64,000 nucleotides of DNA from JAWVFM01 sp963841455 (GTDB lineage: Bacteria; Actinomycetota; Thermoleophilia; Solirubrobacterales; 70-9), in NCBI GenBank assembly GCA_963841455.1, contig CAWJCU010000002.1, positions 186,001 to 250,000 on the forward strand, written 5' to 3'. How positions within the stretch are numbered: the stretch's first letter is position 1; each line of letters begins with the position of its first letter. A program made the position numbers and the translations under genes. Below are positions 32,866 to 41,191 of this stretch, one piece after another. The notes beneath the pieces are model-generated. The model ran no database searches, was not told the origin of the DNA, and was given only the letters and a program-made list of their open reading frames with translations.

Positions 32866-33971
32866 GTGACTTCGCGCAGCTTCTGGGCCTCGGCGAGGCT
32901 CTGAAGCTTCTTGAGCGACTGGTTCTCGATCTGCCGGATCCGCTCGCGCGTGACGTTGAACGTCCGACCCACCTCGTCGAGCGTCCGGGGGTGCTCGCCG
33001 CCGAGGCCGTAGCGGAGCTCGAGCACACGGCGCTCGCGATAGGAGAGGTTCTCGAGGGCCTCCCGCAGCGCCTCCTTCGTAAGGAGGTCGGCCGCCCGCT
33101 CGAATGGCGACTCCGCCTTCTCATCGGCGATGAACTGACCGAACTCCGACTCCTCCTCATCGCCCACCGGCTTCTCGAGCGAGACGGGGGCCTGGGCTGA
33201 GCGCTTGATCTGGTCGACCTCGTCGGGGTCGATGCCGGTTACCTCGGCGATCTCGTCGGGCGTCGGCTCGCGGCCCAGCTCGGTGACCAGCTTGCGCTCG
33301 GCGCGGCCGATCTTGTTGAGCTTCTCGACGACATGGACGGGGATCCGGATCGTCCGTGCCTTGTCGGCGAGGGCGCGAGCGATGGCCTGGCGGATCCACC
33401 AGGTCGCGTACGTGGAGAACTTGAAGCCCTTGCGGTAGTCGAACTTCTCGGCGGCGCGGACGAGGCCGAGAGTGCCCTCCTGGATCAGGTCGAGGAACGG
33501 CAGCCCCTGGTTGCGGTAGTTCTTGGCGATCGAGACGACCAGGCGGAGGTTGGACTCCACCATCTTCTGCTTCGCGTCGAGGTCGCCGCGCTCGATCCGC
33601 TTCGCGAGCTCGACCTCCTCGGCTGCGGTGAGCAGCCGGACCTTGCCGATGTCCTTGAGGAACAGCTGCAGGGAGTCGGTCGTCATGTCCGGCTTCAGGT
33701 CGAGGGCGGTCGCCTTGCGGCGCCTTCCTCTCTTGCCGTCCTCGCGATCGACCGCGGCGGCGCCCGCGGGCGCCGAGCCCGGATCAGGGTCGTCGACGAG
33801 CTCGATCCCCTGGCCCTCGAGGTAGCCGTAGAGCTCCTCGATGTCCCCCTCGTCGACGTCGACCTCGGAGAGGGCGCTAGCGACCTCGCCGAAGGCGATG
33901 ACTCCCTCCGCGTGGCCCTTCGTAACGAGGCCCTTGACCTCGTCCAGCTCCTGAAGTTCCGCGACTAGCAT
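32862..33971 (-). CDS. sigA: primary RNA polymerase sigma factor (RpoD/SigA)
   Basis: 369 residues from ATG 33971; no other start codon lies close upstream. N-terminal region 1.1 (GVIAFGEVASALSEVDVDEGDIEELYGYLEGQGIELVDD) precedes a basic linker GKRGRRRK. Region 1.2 is DSLQLFLKDIGKVRLLTAAEEVELAKRIERGD, region 2 NLRLVVSIAKNYRNQGLPFLDLIQEGTLGLVRAAEKFDYRKGFKFSTYATWWIRQAI, and region 4 LSYRERRVLELRYGLGGEHPRTLDEVGRTFNVTRERIRQIENQSLKKL. Presence of region 1.1 and the exact region 2.3-2.4 sequence mark it as a group 1 (or very close group 2) factor that recognises -35/-10 promoters. Confidence 0.93.
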   Translation of the reverse strand: MLVAELQELDEVKGLVTKGHAEGVIAFGEVASALSEVDVDEGDIEELYGYLEGQGIELVDDPDPGSAPAGAAAVDREDGKRGRRRKATALDLKPDMTTDSLQLFLKDIGKVRLLTAAEEVELAKRIERGDLDAKQKMVESNLRLVVSIAKNYRNQGLPFLDLIQEGTLGLVRAAEKFDYRKGFKFSTYATWWIRQAIARALADKARTIRIPVHVVEKLNKIGRAERKLVTELGREPTPDEIAEVTGIDPDEVDQIKRSAQAPVSLEKPVGDEEESEFGQFIADEKAESPFERAADLLTKEALREALENLSYRERRVLELRYGLGGEHPRTLDEVGRTFNVTRERIRQIENQSLKKLQSLAEAQKLREVT

Positions 33972-34178
33972 TCGGTTGCTCTCGTCTTCCTTCTCTACGG
34001 TATCGGTGATGGCTTCGGCTCTATTCAGTTTCGGGCGCCGTCCGTGCGGCCCGCAGGCCCGTCCGATGGTAGCCAGTGCGTTGGCCAACGGAGCTTCGCG
34101 CGCCGCGCCCAGCTTCCCGCCCCTGCACAGCCACGTGCGGCGGGCACCACGTCCGGCGCTGACGCTGGAATTGGCGTG
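33972..34178. other. intergenic region between sigA and the 34.2 kb gene
   Basis: 207 bp between two divergent genes. It should hold promoters for both, but no strong -35/-10 pair or inverted repeat was found. A purine-rich stretch (AAGGAAGACGAGAG on the minus strand) lies just before the sigA start and may be its RBS. Confidence 0.4.
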
Positions 34179-34541
34179 ATGAGCGACGGACCGGATCCAG
34201 CGGACACCGGTCTCTTCGGCAAGCTTCCACGCTCGCGACCGGGCACCAGAAGCCCTCGCCGGGCCGGCACGGGCGTCCCCACCCAGAGGGCTGGGCCCCC
34301 CAAGTCGGAGGCGAAGCCGGTGCGCGAGCCGCCCGCTCCCGTTCGCGAGCCGCCGACACCGGCCCGCGAGCAGCGCCCCCCGGAGAGGGAGGTGCCGGAG
34401 GGGGACGCCGAGGAGGGGGTCGCGGGGCTCGAGGAGCTGGCATGGGCGGGCATCGCGGTCACAGCGGAGGCCGCGACGCTCGGTGTACGCCTGATGAGCC
34501 GCGCCCTCGATGCTGCACGCCGAGCGACCGAGCGCGGTTGA
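34179..34541 (+). CDS. small Pro/Arg-rich protein upstream of yihY
   Basis: 120 residues from ATG 34179. Residues 1-75 are disordered, with three imperfect units REPPAPV / REPPTPA / REQRPPE. The C-terminal 35 residues form a helix (VAGLEELAWAGIAVTAEAATLGVRLMSRALDAARRATERG), weakly hydrophobic and possibly membrane-associated. Not recognised. The end overlaps the start of the yihY-like gene by 32 nt, so the two are cotranscribed and may work together. Confidence 0.6.
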   Translation: MSDGPDPADTGLFGKLPRSRPGTRSPRRAGTGVPTQRAGPPKSEAKPVREPPAPVREPPTPAREQRPPEREVPEGDAEEGVAGLEELAWAGIAVTAEAATLGVRLMSRALDAARRATERG

Positions 34542-35415
34542 GGCGGCGCCGCCACGGCGGCGCCGGTTCACCCTCTACCTGAAGGCCTTCTGGGATCGCG
34601 CCTACCGCGAGAACATCACGGGCCTCGCGGGGATGGTCGCCTACAACCTCTTCCTCGCGCTGTTCCCATTCGCGCTGCTGGCGCTGTTCATCCTTGGGCA
34701 GGTGGTCCAGGCCAACGACATCGAGCACAGCGTCCGCACCGACCTCCAGCACCTCTTCCCGGCCGTGAAGAGCACCACGCTTCAGGACGCGCTCGACCGC
34801 ATCCAGTCGAACTCGACGACGATCGGCCTCGCCGCGGCGCTCGGCGCGGTCTGGATCGGCACCTCGTTCTGGGGCGCGATGGACACGGCCTTCTGCCGTA
34901 TCTACCACGTCGAGTGCCGTGGCTGGCTCGAGCAGAAGCGCTTCGCGCTCGTGATGCTCGGAGGCCTCATCCTCTTCCTCGCGGCGAGCATCGTCATCCC
35001 AACGCTCGAAAGCGCCATCGGCACGACCGCCGACAACCTGCCGTTCGGCCTCGCCCACAGCGAGACGATCGTCACCATCGCGCTTCTTGGCGCGGCGCTC
35101 TTCATCGCCTTCCTGATCTGCTGCGCGATCTACTACTTCGTGCCGAAGGGGCACGTCCCCTGGAGGGGCGTCTGGCCGGGCGCGCTGTTCGTCACGCTCA
35201 CGACCGGCGTCGCGAACGCCGTCTACCCGTTCTACCTCGCTCAGGTCTCGAGCGTCGGTGAGGTCGGCGGGACGGTCGGCTTCGTCCTGATCGCCCTCGT
35301 CTGGTTCTATCTCGTGAGCCTCTCCCTGATGGCCGGCGGGGTGATCAACGCCCTGCGCTTCGAGCTGCACGACACGGGTGAGCTCACCGAGTCGGCCGAG
35401 CTGACTCAGCCGTAG
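34510..35415 (+). CDS. YihY/BrkB-family inner membrane protein
   Basis: 301 residues. Family pattern: FWDRAYRENITGLAGMVAYNLFLALFPFALLALFIL, then helices at LGAVWIGTSFWGAMDTAFCRIYHVE, RFALVMLGGLILFLAASIVI, ALLGAALFIAFLICCAIYYFVPKGHVPWRGVWPGALFVTLTTGVANAVYPFYL, and VGFVLIALVWFYLVSLSLMAGGVINALRFE. Six membrane segments are predicted. The family was once annotated as RNase BN but is a membrane protein of unknown transport or envelope role. The last 10 bp overlap the convergent glpX gene. Confidence 0.88.
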   Translation: MLHAERPSAVEAAPPRRRRFTLYLKAFWDRAYRENITGLAGMVAYNLFLALFPFALLALFILGQVVQANDIEHSVRTDLQHLFPAVKSTTLQDALDRIQSNSTTIGLAAALGAVWIGTSFWGAMDTAFCRIYHVECRGWLEQKRFALVMLGGLILFLAASIVIPTLESAIGTTADNLPFGLAHSETIVTIALLGAALFIAFLICCAIYYFVPKGHVPWRGVWPGALFVTLTTGVANAVYPFYLAQVSSVGEVGGTVGFVLIALVWFYLVSLSLMAGGVINALRFELHDTGELTESAELTQP

Positions 35416-36422
35416 CGCCCGCCGGTGACCTCGCGTAGCTTCGCCTGGTCGTGGCGTGCCTGCACGGTCCGGACCGTGCCGGAGCGGGAGCGCATCACGA
35501 GGGACTCGGTCGAGGCCTTGCCACCGCCCGGGTAGCGCACTCCCTGTAACAGCTCCCCATCGGTCACCCCGGTCGCGGCAAAGAACACGTCCTGGCCCGC
35601 GACCAGCCGATCCGCGCCGAGCACCTCGTCGAGGTCGTAGCCGGCGTCGATCGCGGCCTGCCGCTCGTCGTCGTCACGGGGCCAGAGGCGCCCCAGGAGC
35701 TCGCCGCCCAAGCACTTGATCGCCGCCGCGGAGAGCACGCCCTCGGGCGTGCCGCCGATGCCCCACAGCAAGTCGACGCCGGTGCCCTCCATGACGGCGA
35801 AGAGGGCCGCCGAGACGTCGCCGTCGGTGATGAACCGGATGCGCGCGCCCACGTCTCGGATCTCCTCCACCTTCTCGGCGTGCCGATCGCGGTCGAGGAC
35901 GATGAGCGTCACGTCGCCGACGCTCACGCCCCTGCGTTGGGCAACCTTGCCGATCACGTCCGGGAGGGGATCTTCGAGGGAGAGCACGTCCGCGATGTCG
36001 GGGCCGCCCGCGAGCTTCTCCATGTACACGCACGGACCCGGGTCGAACATCGTCCCCCGTTCGGAGAGCGCGATCACGGCGAGCGCGGAGGGCATGCCGC
36101 GCGCCGTCAGCCGCGTACCCTCGAGCGGGTCGACTGCGATGTCGACCTCGGGTGGGCTGCCGTCGCCGATCCGCTCGCCGTTGTAGAGCATGGGCGCCTC
36201 GTCCTTCTCGCCCTCGCCGATCACCACGACACCGTCCATCGGCACCGTGTCGAGGAGCAGGCGCATGGCGTCGACCGCGGCCTGGTCGGCGTCCTCCTTC
36301 TCGCCCTTCCCCACCCAGCGCGCGGCGGCGAGCGCAGCCGCCTCCGTCACCCGAACGAGTTCGAGCGCGAGGTTGCGGTCGGGCGTGGAGCCCGAGCGGA
36401 CGTCGTGGGAGATGACCCCCAT
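35406..36422 (-). CDS. glpX: fructose-1,6-bisphosphatase, class II (GlpX)
   Basis: 338 residues, normal for GlpX. Hydrolyses fructose-1,6-bisphosphate in gluconeogenesis. Motifs: EDADQAAVDAMR (metal-binding acidic cluster), VVIGEGEKDEAPMLYNGE, DIAVDPLEGT (the phosphatase DPxxGT signature), and WGIGGTPEGVLSAAAIKCLGG. This is the only fructose-bisphosphatase class found in many actinobacteria, including Mycobacterium. ATG 36422; monocistronic. Confidence 0.94.
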   Translation of the reverse strand: MGVISHDVRSGSTPDRNLALELVRVTEAAALAAARWVGKGEKEDADQAAVDAMRLLLDTVPMDGVVVIGEGEKDEAPMLYNGERIGDGSPPEVDIAVDPLEGTRLTARGMPSALAVIALSERGTMFDPGPCVYMEKLAGGPDIADVLSLEDPLPDVIGKVAQRRGVSVGDVTLIVLDRDRHAEKVEEIRDVGARIRFITDGDVSAALFAVMEGTGVDLLWGIGGTPEGVLSAAAIKCLGGELLGRLWPRDDDERQAAIDAGYDLDEVLGADRLVAGQDVFFAATGVTDGELLQGVRYPGGGKASTESLVMRSRSGTVRTVQARHDQAKLREVTGGRYG

Positions 36423-36539
36423 TGGGGCGGCAGGCTATAGGCAGGACGGAGCAGCGAAGAGAGGGGGTTCGGGCGCGGCCGCATCGTAGGCGGCGGGGTT
36501 GTGCACCCATGCGGTGGTCAACTTCCCCGCGTACCGTCC

Positions 36540-36561
36540 GGGGGCGGCCGAGATCGCCCCC
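36540..36561 (-). terminator. hairpin downstream of the membrane-protein gene
   Basis: GGGGGCG paired with CGCCCCC, 8-nt loop. It lies 57 nt beyond the stop at 36619 on the minus strand and within the 196-bp gap before glpX. No T-run. The rest of this gap holds nothing recognisable apart from the glpX promoter region. Confidence 0.4.
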
Positions 36562-36618
36562 CTAACCAGAGCCTCGACCCGGCCTCGTGGCGCCGCCCGG
36601 CGACGGGCGGTCCGTCCG

Positions 36619-37110
36619 TTAGACCGTGCCTGGGGCCTTGCGCACTCTTCGCTGGCCCTCCTGGGAGCGGGTGAAGCCCGTGCAGCCGATCACGAAGGCC
36701 GCCACGAGCGCCACGTAGTAGCCGTAGTCGAGCCCGACGCCGATCTCGGCCTGGCCGGAGCCGGGCTTGTCGATAATGCCGTTGTAGAGGATGAGGACGG
36801 TGGCGGCGAACCCCGCGACCATCGTCATCTCGCCGGGAGGCCAGGAGAGCTTGTGCCCGCGGACGAGGATGTAGGCGAGGATCAGGGGGGCGAGCGCGGC
36901 GAGGATCAAGAGCCAGCGCATGATCGGGAAGGTCTCGAAGCCGGTGCAGGTGGTGTTGTTCGCGCCGCAGATCCAGTTCGCTCCCGACGCCCGCGCCGGG
37001 ACGTTGGGGTCGACCGTGTACCACGACATGAAGATGAGGCTCACGATCAGCAGGAGCGAAGCGATCCCACCGATGACGACGCGGGTCGGATTGAGCCGCG
37101 AGAAGTCCAT
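36619..37110 (-). CDS. small membrane protein, function unknown
   Basis: 163 residues with four predicted membrane helices: VVIGGIASLLLIVSLIFMSWYTV (1), IMRWLLILAALAPLILAYILV (2), MTMVAGFAATVLILYNGII (3), LDYGYYVALVAAFVIGCTGFT (4). An outside loop between 1 and 2 contains CGANNTTCTG, two Cys that could form a disulfide. The architecture recalls small Thermoleophilia membrane proteins of no known function. It diverges from the F420 oxidoreductase gene. Confidence 0.7.
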   Translation of the reverse strand: MDFSRLNPTRVVIGGIASLLLIVSLIFMSWYTVDPNVPARASGANWICGANNTTCTGFETFPIMRWLLILAALAPLILAYILVRGHKLSWPPGEMTMVAGFAATVLILYNGIIDKPGSGQAEIGVGLDYGYYVALVAAFVIGCTGFTRSQEGQRRVRKAPGTV

Positions 37111-37131
37111 CCGGCGCGAGCTTATCCCACC

Positions 37132-37137
37132 TATAGG
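37132..37137 (+). promoter_or_regulatory. possible -10 element of the F420 oxidoreductase gene
   Basis: TATAGG 15 nt before the ATG at 37152, in the context CACCTATAGGGTG. The same CCTATAGG core occurs at 5959. No good -35 match is visible. Confidence 0.3.
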
Positions 37138-37151
37138 GTGCAGCGCGGAAG

Positions 37152-38096
37152 ATGACCGAGCAACGCTGGGGACTCACTCTGCCGCTGCCGATGCTGCCGC
37201 TTCACGCGCAGCGGGAGCATGTGGAACGGGCCGAGGCGACCGGCTACACGGACCTCTGGAGCGGCGAGACCAACGGGCCTGACGGCTTCACCCCGCTGGT
37301 GCTCGCCGCGCCGTGGACCGAGCGGGTTCGCCTGGGCACGGGAGTGGTCGGCGTCTTCACTCGCGGCCCCGCGCTGCTCGCCCAGCAGGCGGCCGCGCTC
37401 GCCGACGCCAGCGAGGGGCGCTTCGCGCTCGGCATCGGCGCCTCGTCCGACCGCATCGTCTCGGGCTGGAACGGGCTCCCTTTCGAGCGTCCGCTCGCGA
37501 AGGTCTCCGAGACGGTCGACTTTCTCGACGCCGCGTTCGCGGGCGGGCGCACTGCGACCGGCTTCAAGCTCGAGCAGGCGCCGGAGAGCCCGCCGCCGAT
37601 CATCCTCGCGGCGCTGCGCGGCAAGATGCTGCGCCTCGCGGTTGAGAAGGCCGCCGGAGCGTTCACGAACTTCCTCCCGCTCTCCGGGCTCGAGAAGGTG
37701 GTCTCCGAGCTCGACGGGGCGCCCGACGGCTTCGAGCTGCTCTGCCGCTTCTTCTGCCTCCCCGGGGAGCGCGAGCAGGTCGAGCCGCTCGCGCGGTTCA
37801 TGTTCGCCTCCTACATCACGGTGCCGGTCTACGCCGCCTTCTACGGCTGGCTCGGCCACGGCGAGGCGATCGCCGAGATGTGCGATGCGTGGGCGGCCAA
37901 GGACCGCGAGCGCGCCCTCGCCGCCGCCCCGTGGGAGCTGATCGAGGAGATGTTCATCTTCGGCGAGCCCGCGGCGATGCGAAAGCGGCTCGAGCAGTTC
38001 GTCGCCGGAGGAATAACCCTGCCGGTTCTGACTCCCATCACGACGCCGGACAAGCTGGGCGAGCTGATCGAGGCCCTTGCCCCCCGTAGCGGCTAG
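37152..38096 (+). CDS. LLM-class flavin/F420-dependent oxidoreductase
   Basis: 314 residues; luciferase-like TIM barrel. WGLTLPLPMLPLHAQREHVERAEATGYTDLWSGETNGPDGFTPLVLAA and RVRLGTGVVGVFTRGPALLAQQAAALADASEGRFALGIGASSDRIVSGWNG are typical of F420-dependent members in actinobacteria. The substrate is unknown. It converges on a padR-like gene with which it shares CTAG at its stop. Confidence 0.87.
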   Translation: MTEQRWGLTLPLPMLPLHAQREHVERAEATGYTDLWSGETNGPDGFTPLVLAAPWTERVRLGTGVVGVFTRGPALLAQQAAALADASEGRFALGIGASSDRIVSGWNGLPFERPLAKVSETVDFLDAAFAGGRTATGFKLEQAPESPPPIILAALRGKMLRLAVEKAAGAFTNFLPLSGLEKVVSELDGAPDGFELLCRFFCLPGEREQVEPLARFMFASYITVPVYAAFYGWLGHGEAIAEMCDAWAAKDRERALAAAPWELIEEMFIFGEPAAMRKRLEQFVAGGITLPVLTPITTPDKLGELIEALAPRSG

Positions 38097-38605
38097 CCCG
38101 CCAGCCTCTCCCAGAAGCGCACCCACTCGCGCTCGTGGCCCAGGCCGGCGTCGAGCGTCAGCGCCGGGCCCGTAGCCGGCAGGCCGGCGGCCTGCTCGGA
38201 GAGCGCCTCGTAGGTGGCGAGCCTCGCCCGGTGGATCTCGAGCTGCTTCTCGGCGAGCGCGGCCGGATCGGCGCCGAAGAAGAGCTTCAGCAGCGCGAGG
38301 TCGCGCAGCTCGGTGAACTGCTCGGTGGCCGTGGCGACCCATTCCCCCAGCGCGGCGCGGCCGCGTTCGGTGAGGCGGTAGCGCTTGCGACGACGCCCGC
38401 CCTCCTCGCGCTCCTCGGAGAGGTAGCCCGCGCCGGCGAGCCGCGAGGTCTCGGTGTAGAGCTGTGCGTGCTGGAGCGACCAGAAGTTGCCGACGCCCTC
38501 CGCCGCGAGGCCCTTCAGCTCGTACGGGGTCGCCTCGCCGCGGAGGTCGATGAGCCCGAGCACGATGTAGGAGGTGGGTGTGAGCCGCGGCTCTTCCGCT
38601 TTCAC
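38093..38605 (-). CDS. PadR-family transcriptional regulator
   Basis: 170 residues. N-terminal winged helix LTPTSYIVLGLIDLRGEATPYELKGLAAEGVGNFWSLQHAQLYTETSRLAGAGYLSEEREEGGRRRKRYRLTERGRAALGEWV (PadR signature: GxGxFWSLxxxxLYxxLxRLxxxGYL, then KRYxLTxxGR). The C-terminal Vir_Cterm-like helical domain dimerises it. The GTG start lies inside the AT-rich divergent promoter, so the transcript may be leaderless. It probably controls itself and the divergent carotenoid oxygenase gene. Confidence 0.87.
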   Translation of the reverse strand: MKAEEPRLTPTSYIVLGLIDLRGEATPYELKGLAAEGVGNFWSLQHAQLYTETSRLAGAGYLSEEREEGGRRRKRYRLTERGRAALGEWVATATEQFTELRDLALLKLFFGADPAALAEKQLEIHRARLATYEALSEQAAGLPATGPALTLDAGLGHEREWVRFWERLAG

Positions 38606-38662
38606 TATAGTCCTAAATAGATGGTATATTCTGATCCGTCAAACAAAGACTAGCGTAGGAGG
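38601..38662 (+). promoter_or_regulatory. divergent promoter/operator between padR and the carotenoid oxygenase gene
   Basis: An AT-rich island in GC-rich DNA. Plus-strand elements: TTCACT (38601-38606), an 18-nt spacer, TATATT (38625-38630), and RBS TAGGAGG (38656-38662). The sequence CTAT-8 nt-ATAG (38605-38620) is an inverted pair with the 4-8-4 geometry known for PadR sites (ATGT-8 nt-ACAT). It overlaps the PadR start codon and the spacer of the plus promoter, a fitting place for repression. Confidence 0.5.
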
Positions 38663-38670
38663 CAGACCGG

Positions 38671-40104
38671 ATGACCGTCACAGCGAGCGCCCCGCAGGCC
38701 CACGACGCCGATTACCGCATTGGCTTCGAGACCCTCGACGCGGAGCGCCGCGTCGAGGACCTCCCGGTCGAGGGAAAGCTGCCCGAGTGGCTTCAGGGGT
38801 CACTCCTTCGCATCGGTCCGGCGCGGTACGAGGTCGGCGATCGCACGGTCAACCACTGGTTCGACGGCTTCTCGATGCTGCACCGCTTCGGCTTCGCGGA
38901 CGGCCGCGCCTCCTATGCGAACAGCTTCCTCGAGAGCCGGGCCTACCGAGCCGCGAGGGACGGCGGCGAGATCTCCTATTCGGAGTTCGCGACCGATCCG
39001 TGCCGGTCGATCTTCAAACGGGTGCAGGCGTTCTTCAGCCCGAAGATCTCCGACAACGCGAACGTCAACCTCACGCGTCTCGGCGAGGACGTGGTCGCGA
39101 TGACCGAGACGCCGCTGCCGGTCCTGTTCGACCCGAAGACGCTCGAGAGCGCCGGCGTCGCCTCACCTGCCCCCGGGCAGCACACGACCGCGCATCCGCA
39201 CCTCGACCCGGGGACGGGCGAGGGGCTGTTCTACGCGGTGAAGTTCGGGGCCCGAACTTCGTACCGCCTCTACGCGCGCGCCGATGGGCGGCGCCAGCGT
39301 GAGATCGCGAAGCTGCCGGTCTCGAGGCCCGCCTACATGCACAGCTTCGGGATCACCGAGCGCTACGCGGTGCTCACTGAATGCCCGCTCGTGGTGAACC
39401 CGATGGAGCTCGCCCGCGCCAAGCGCCCATTCATCGAGAACTACCGCTGGGACCCGGAGCGCGGGACGCCGTTCATCGTCATCGACCGCCGGACCGGCGA
39501 GCTCGCCGCTCGCGTCGACGCCGAGCCGTTCTTCTGCTTCCATCACGTGAACGCGTTCGAGGACGGCGGCGAGCTGGTGGTCGACCTCGCCGCCTACGAG
39601 GACGACGAGATCGTGCGCGCGCTGTACCTCGACCGGCTGCGCTCCGGCGGCGGGATCCCTGTTCCCGAGTTGCGGCGCTACCGCGTGCCGCTGGCGGGTG
39701 GCGAGGCGAGGCGCGAAACCATCGCGCCGGGCTTCGAGCTGCCGCGGATCAACTACCGCCGCAACAACGGCCGGCCCTACCGGTTCGTGTACGGAAACCA
39801 CGCGCCCGACGCGGCGGCGGGGTCGTTCATCACCCAGATCCAGAAGGGCGACGTCACCGAGGGGGGCGTTGTCGACTGGTCCGAACCCGGGTGTTATCCC
39901 GGCGAGCCGGTGTTCGTCGCCAGCCCCGAGGCCCGCGCCGAGGATGACGGCGTGGTCCTCTCGGTGGTCCTCGACGCGAACGTCGATCGCTCGTTCCTGC
40001 TCGTGCTCGACGCCCAGGACCTATCTGAGATCGCGCGAGCGGAGGCGCCGCACGCGATCCCGTTCGGGTTCCACGGGCAGTTTCTGACCGAGCCTTCCGC
40101 CTAG
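38671..40104 (+). CDS. carotenoid cleavage oxygenase (RPE65/CCD family)
   Basis: 477 residues. A seven-bladed propeller with non-haem iron held by four His: visible candidates are His175 (TAHPHLDP), His224 (YMHSFGITE), His291 (FCFHHVNAFE) and His468 (FGFHGQFL). All four blades' motifs are present, so the enzyme should be active; it would cut carotenoids or stilbene-like substrates to aldehydes. The start has a strong RBS. Regulation by the divergent PadR is likely. Repeat copy 4 begins 9 bp after the stop. Confidence 0.92.
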   Translation: MTVTASAPQAHDADYRIGFETLDAERRVEDLPVEGKLPEWLQGSLLRIGPARYEVGDRTVNHWFDGFSMLHRFGFADGRASYANSFLESRAYRAARDGGEISYSEFATDPCRSIFKRVQAFFSPKISDNANVNLTRLGEDVVAMTETPLPVLFDPKTLESAGVASPAPGQHTTAHPHLDPGTGEGLFYAVKFGARTSYRLYARADGRRQREIAKLPVSRPAYMHSFGITERYAVLTECPLVVNPMELARAKRPFIENYRWDPERGTPFIVIDRRTGELAARVDAEPFFCFHHVNAFEDGGELVVDLAAYEDDEIVRALYLDRLRSGGGIPVPELRRYRVPLAGGEARRETIAPGFELPRINYRRNNGRPYRFVYGNHAPDAAAGSFITQIQKGDVTEGGVVDWSEPGCYPGEPVFVASPEARAEDDGVVLSVVLDANVDRSFLLVLDAQDLSEIARAEAPHAIPFGFHGQFLTEPSA

Positions 40105-40113
40105 ACCGGAATA

Positions 40114-40168
40114 ACTTGCGGGCGGCTTCGCCGTCCTTACACGCTTCTTTCGGGGCTAAGGCCCCTCA
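40114..40168 (-). repeat. two-hairpin dispersed element, copy 4
   Basis: 55 bp between convergent genes. Hairpin A is GGGCGGC-TTC-GCCGTCC: relative to copy 1 the sixth pair is swapped from C-G to G-C and one pair is G.T. Hairpin B is GGGGC-TAAG-GCCCC. The last codons of egtD (Glu-Gly-Pro-TAG) are encoded by the element itself. Confidence 0.9.
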
Positions 40169-41154
40169 CCGGAAGCCCTCGCGAGGCTCAGTGCGAAGAG
40201 GTCGTCGGGGTCCGTCCACCACTCCGCAAGCTCGAGGCCGGCCTCCGCGTAGATCCCGGCTAGGCCGTCGCGCGCGAACTTGGTCGAGATCTCGGTCCGC
40301 ATCTCCTCGCCGCGCTCGAAGGCCACGAGCATGTCGAGCGCCCCGAAGCTCACGACCTGCCGGCGCATCGAGCGCAGGCGGATGTCGACCCAGAGGTTCT
40401 CCTCGTCCCAGCGCGCGACGTGCTCGAAGCAGTCCGTGTCGAAGTCGGCGCCGAGCTCGCGGTTCAGCACGTCGAGGACGTTCTTGTTGAACCCCTCGGT
40501 GACGCCGGCGGAATCGTTGTAGGCGGCCTCGAGCGTCGCGCGGTCCTTCACCAGGTCGGTGCCGAGCAGGAAGCGGTCGTCGGGCCCGAGCAGGTTCGCG
40601 ACGCGCGCCAGAAAGCTCGCCCGCTGGGCGGGCTCGAAGTTGCCGATCGTCCCCCCCAGCAGCGCGATCACACGCGGCCCTTCGAGCGGCATCCGCTCGA
40701 GGTCCCGCTCGAAGTCACAAACCAGCCCGTGCACCGCGATGCCGTACTCGGAGGCCACCGCCTCGGCCGTCTCCCTCGTGATCTGCTCTGAGATGTCAAC
40801 CGGCGCGTAGGAGCGAAGGCAGCCGGCGTCGCGCATCGCGTCGAGCAGCACCCGGGTCTTCGCCGCCGAGCCGGATCCGAGCTCGATCAGGGTCGCCGGC
40901 TCGCCCGCCGCCGCGCATATCTCGCGCGCGTGGCGCTCGAGGATCGAGCGCTCGCAACGGGTCGGGTAGTACTCCTCGAGCCGCGTGATGTCCTCGAAGA
41001 GCTGCGAGCCGCGCTCGTCGTAGAAGTAGCGCGGCGAGAGCTCCTTGAACGGCTTCGTGAGCCCGGCGCGCACGTCGGCGGCCATGCCCGAGAGGGGCCC
41101 CCCCGGCGGGAGGTGCACGTCGATTCGTATGTCGTCGGTAGCGGCGCCGCTCAC
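40156..41154 (-). CDS. egtD: L-histidine N-alpha-methyltransferase EgtD
   Basis: 332 residues from GTG 41154, with RBS AGGAAGAG. First step of ergothioneine synthesis: trimethylation of His to hercynine. Pattern: FKELSPRYFYDERGSQLFEDITRLEEYYPTRCERSIL, TLIELGSGSAAKTRVLLDAM (SAM motif I), VIALLGGTIGNFEP, LLGTDLVKD, AYNDSAGVTEGFNKNVLDVLNRELGADFD, and EISTKFARDGL, all conserved in EgtD. It follows egtB by 37 nt. Oddity: its last three codons and stop lie inside repeat copy 4. Confidence 0.94.
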   Translation of the reverse strand: MSGAATDDIRIDVHLPPGGPLSGMAADVRAGLTKPFKELSPRYFYDERGSQLFEDITRLEEYYPTRCERSILERHAREICAAAGEPATLIELGSGSAAKTRVLLDAMRDAGCLRSYAPVDISEQITRETAEAVASEYGIAVHGLVCDFERDLERMPLEGPRVIALLGGTIGNFEPAQRASFLARVANLLGPDDRFLLGTDLVKDRATLEAAYNDSAGVTEGFNKNVLDVLNRELGADFDTDCFEHVARWDEENLWVDIRLRSMRRQVVSFGALDMLVAFERGEEMRTEISTKFARDGLAGIYAEAGLELAEWWTDPDDLFALSLARASGEGP

Positions 41155-41191
41155 GTCTCTTCCTACGTGTCTCGCCTGCGGTTGGTTCGTT

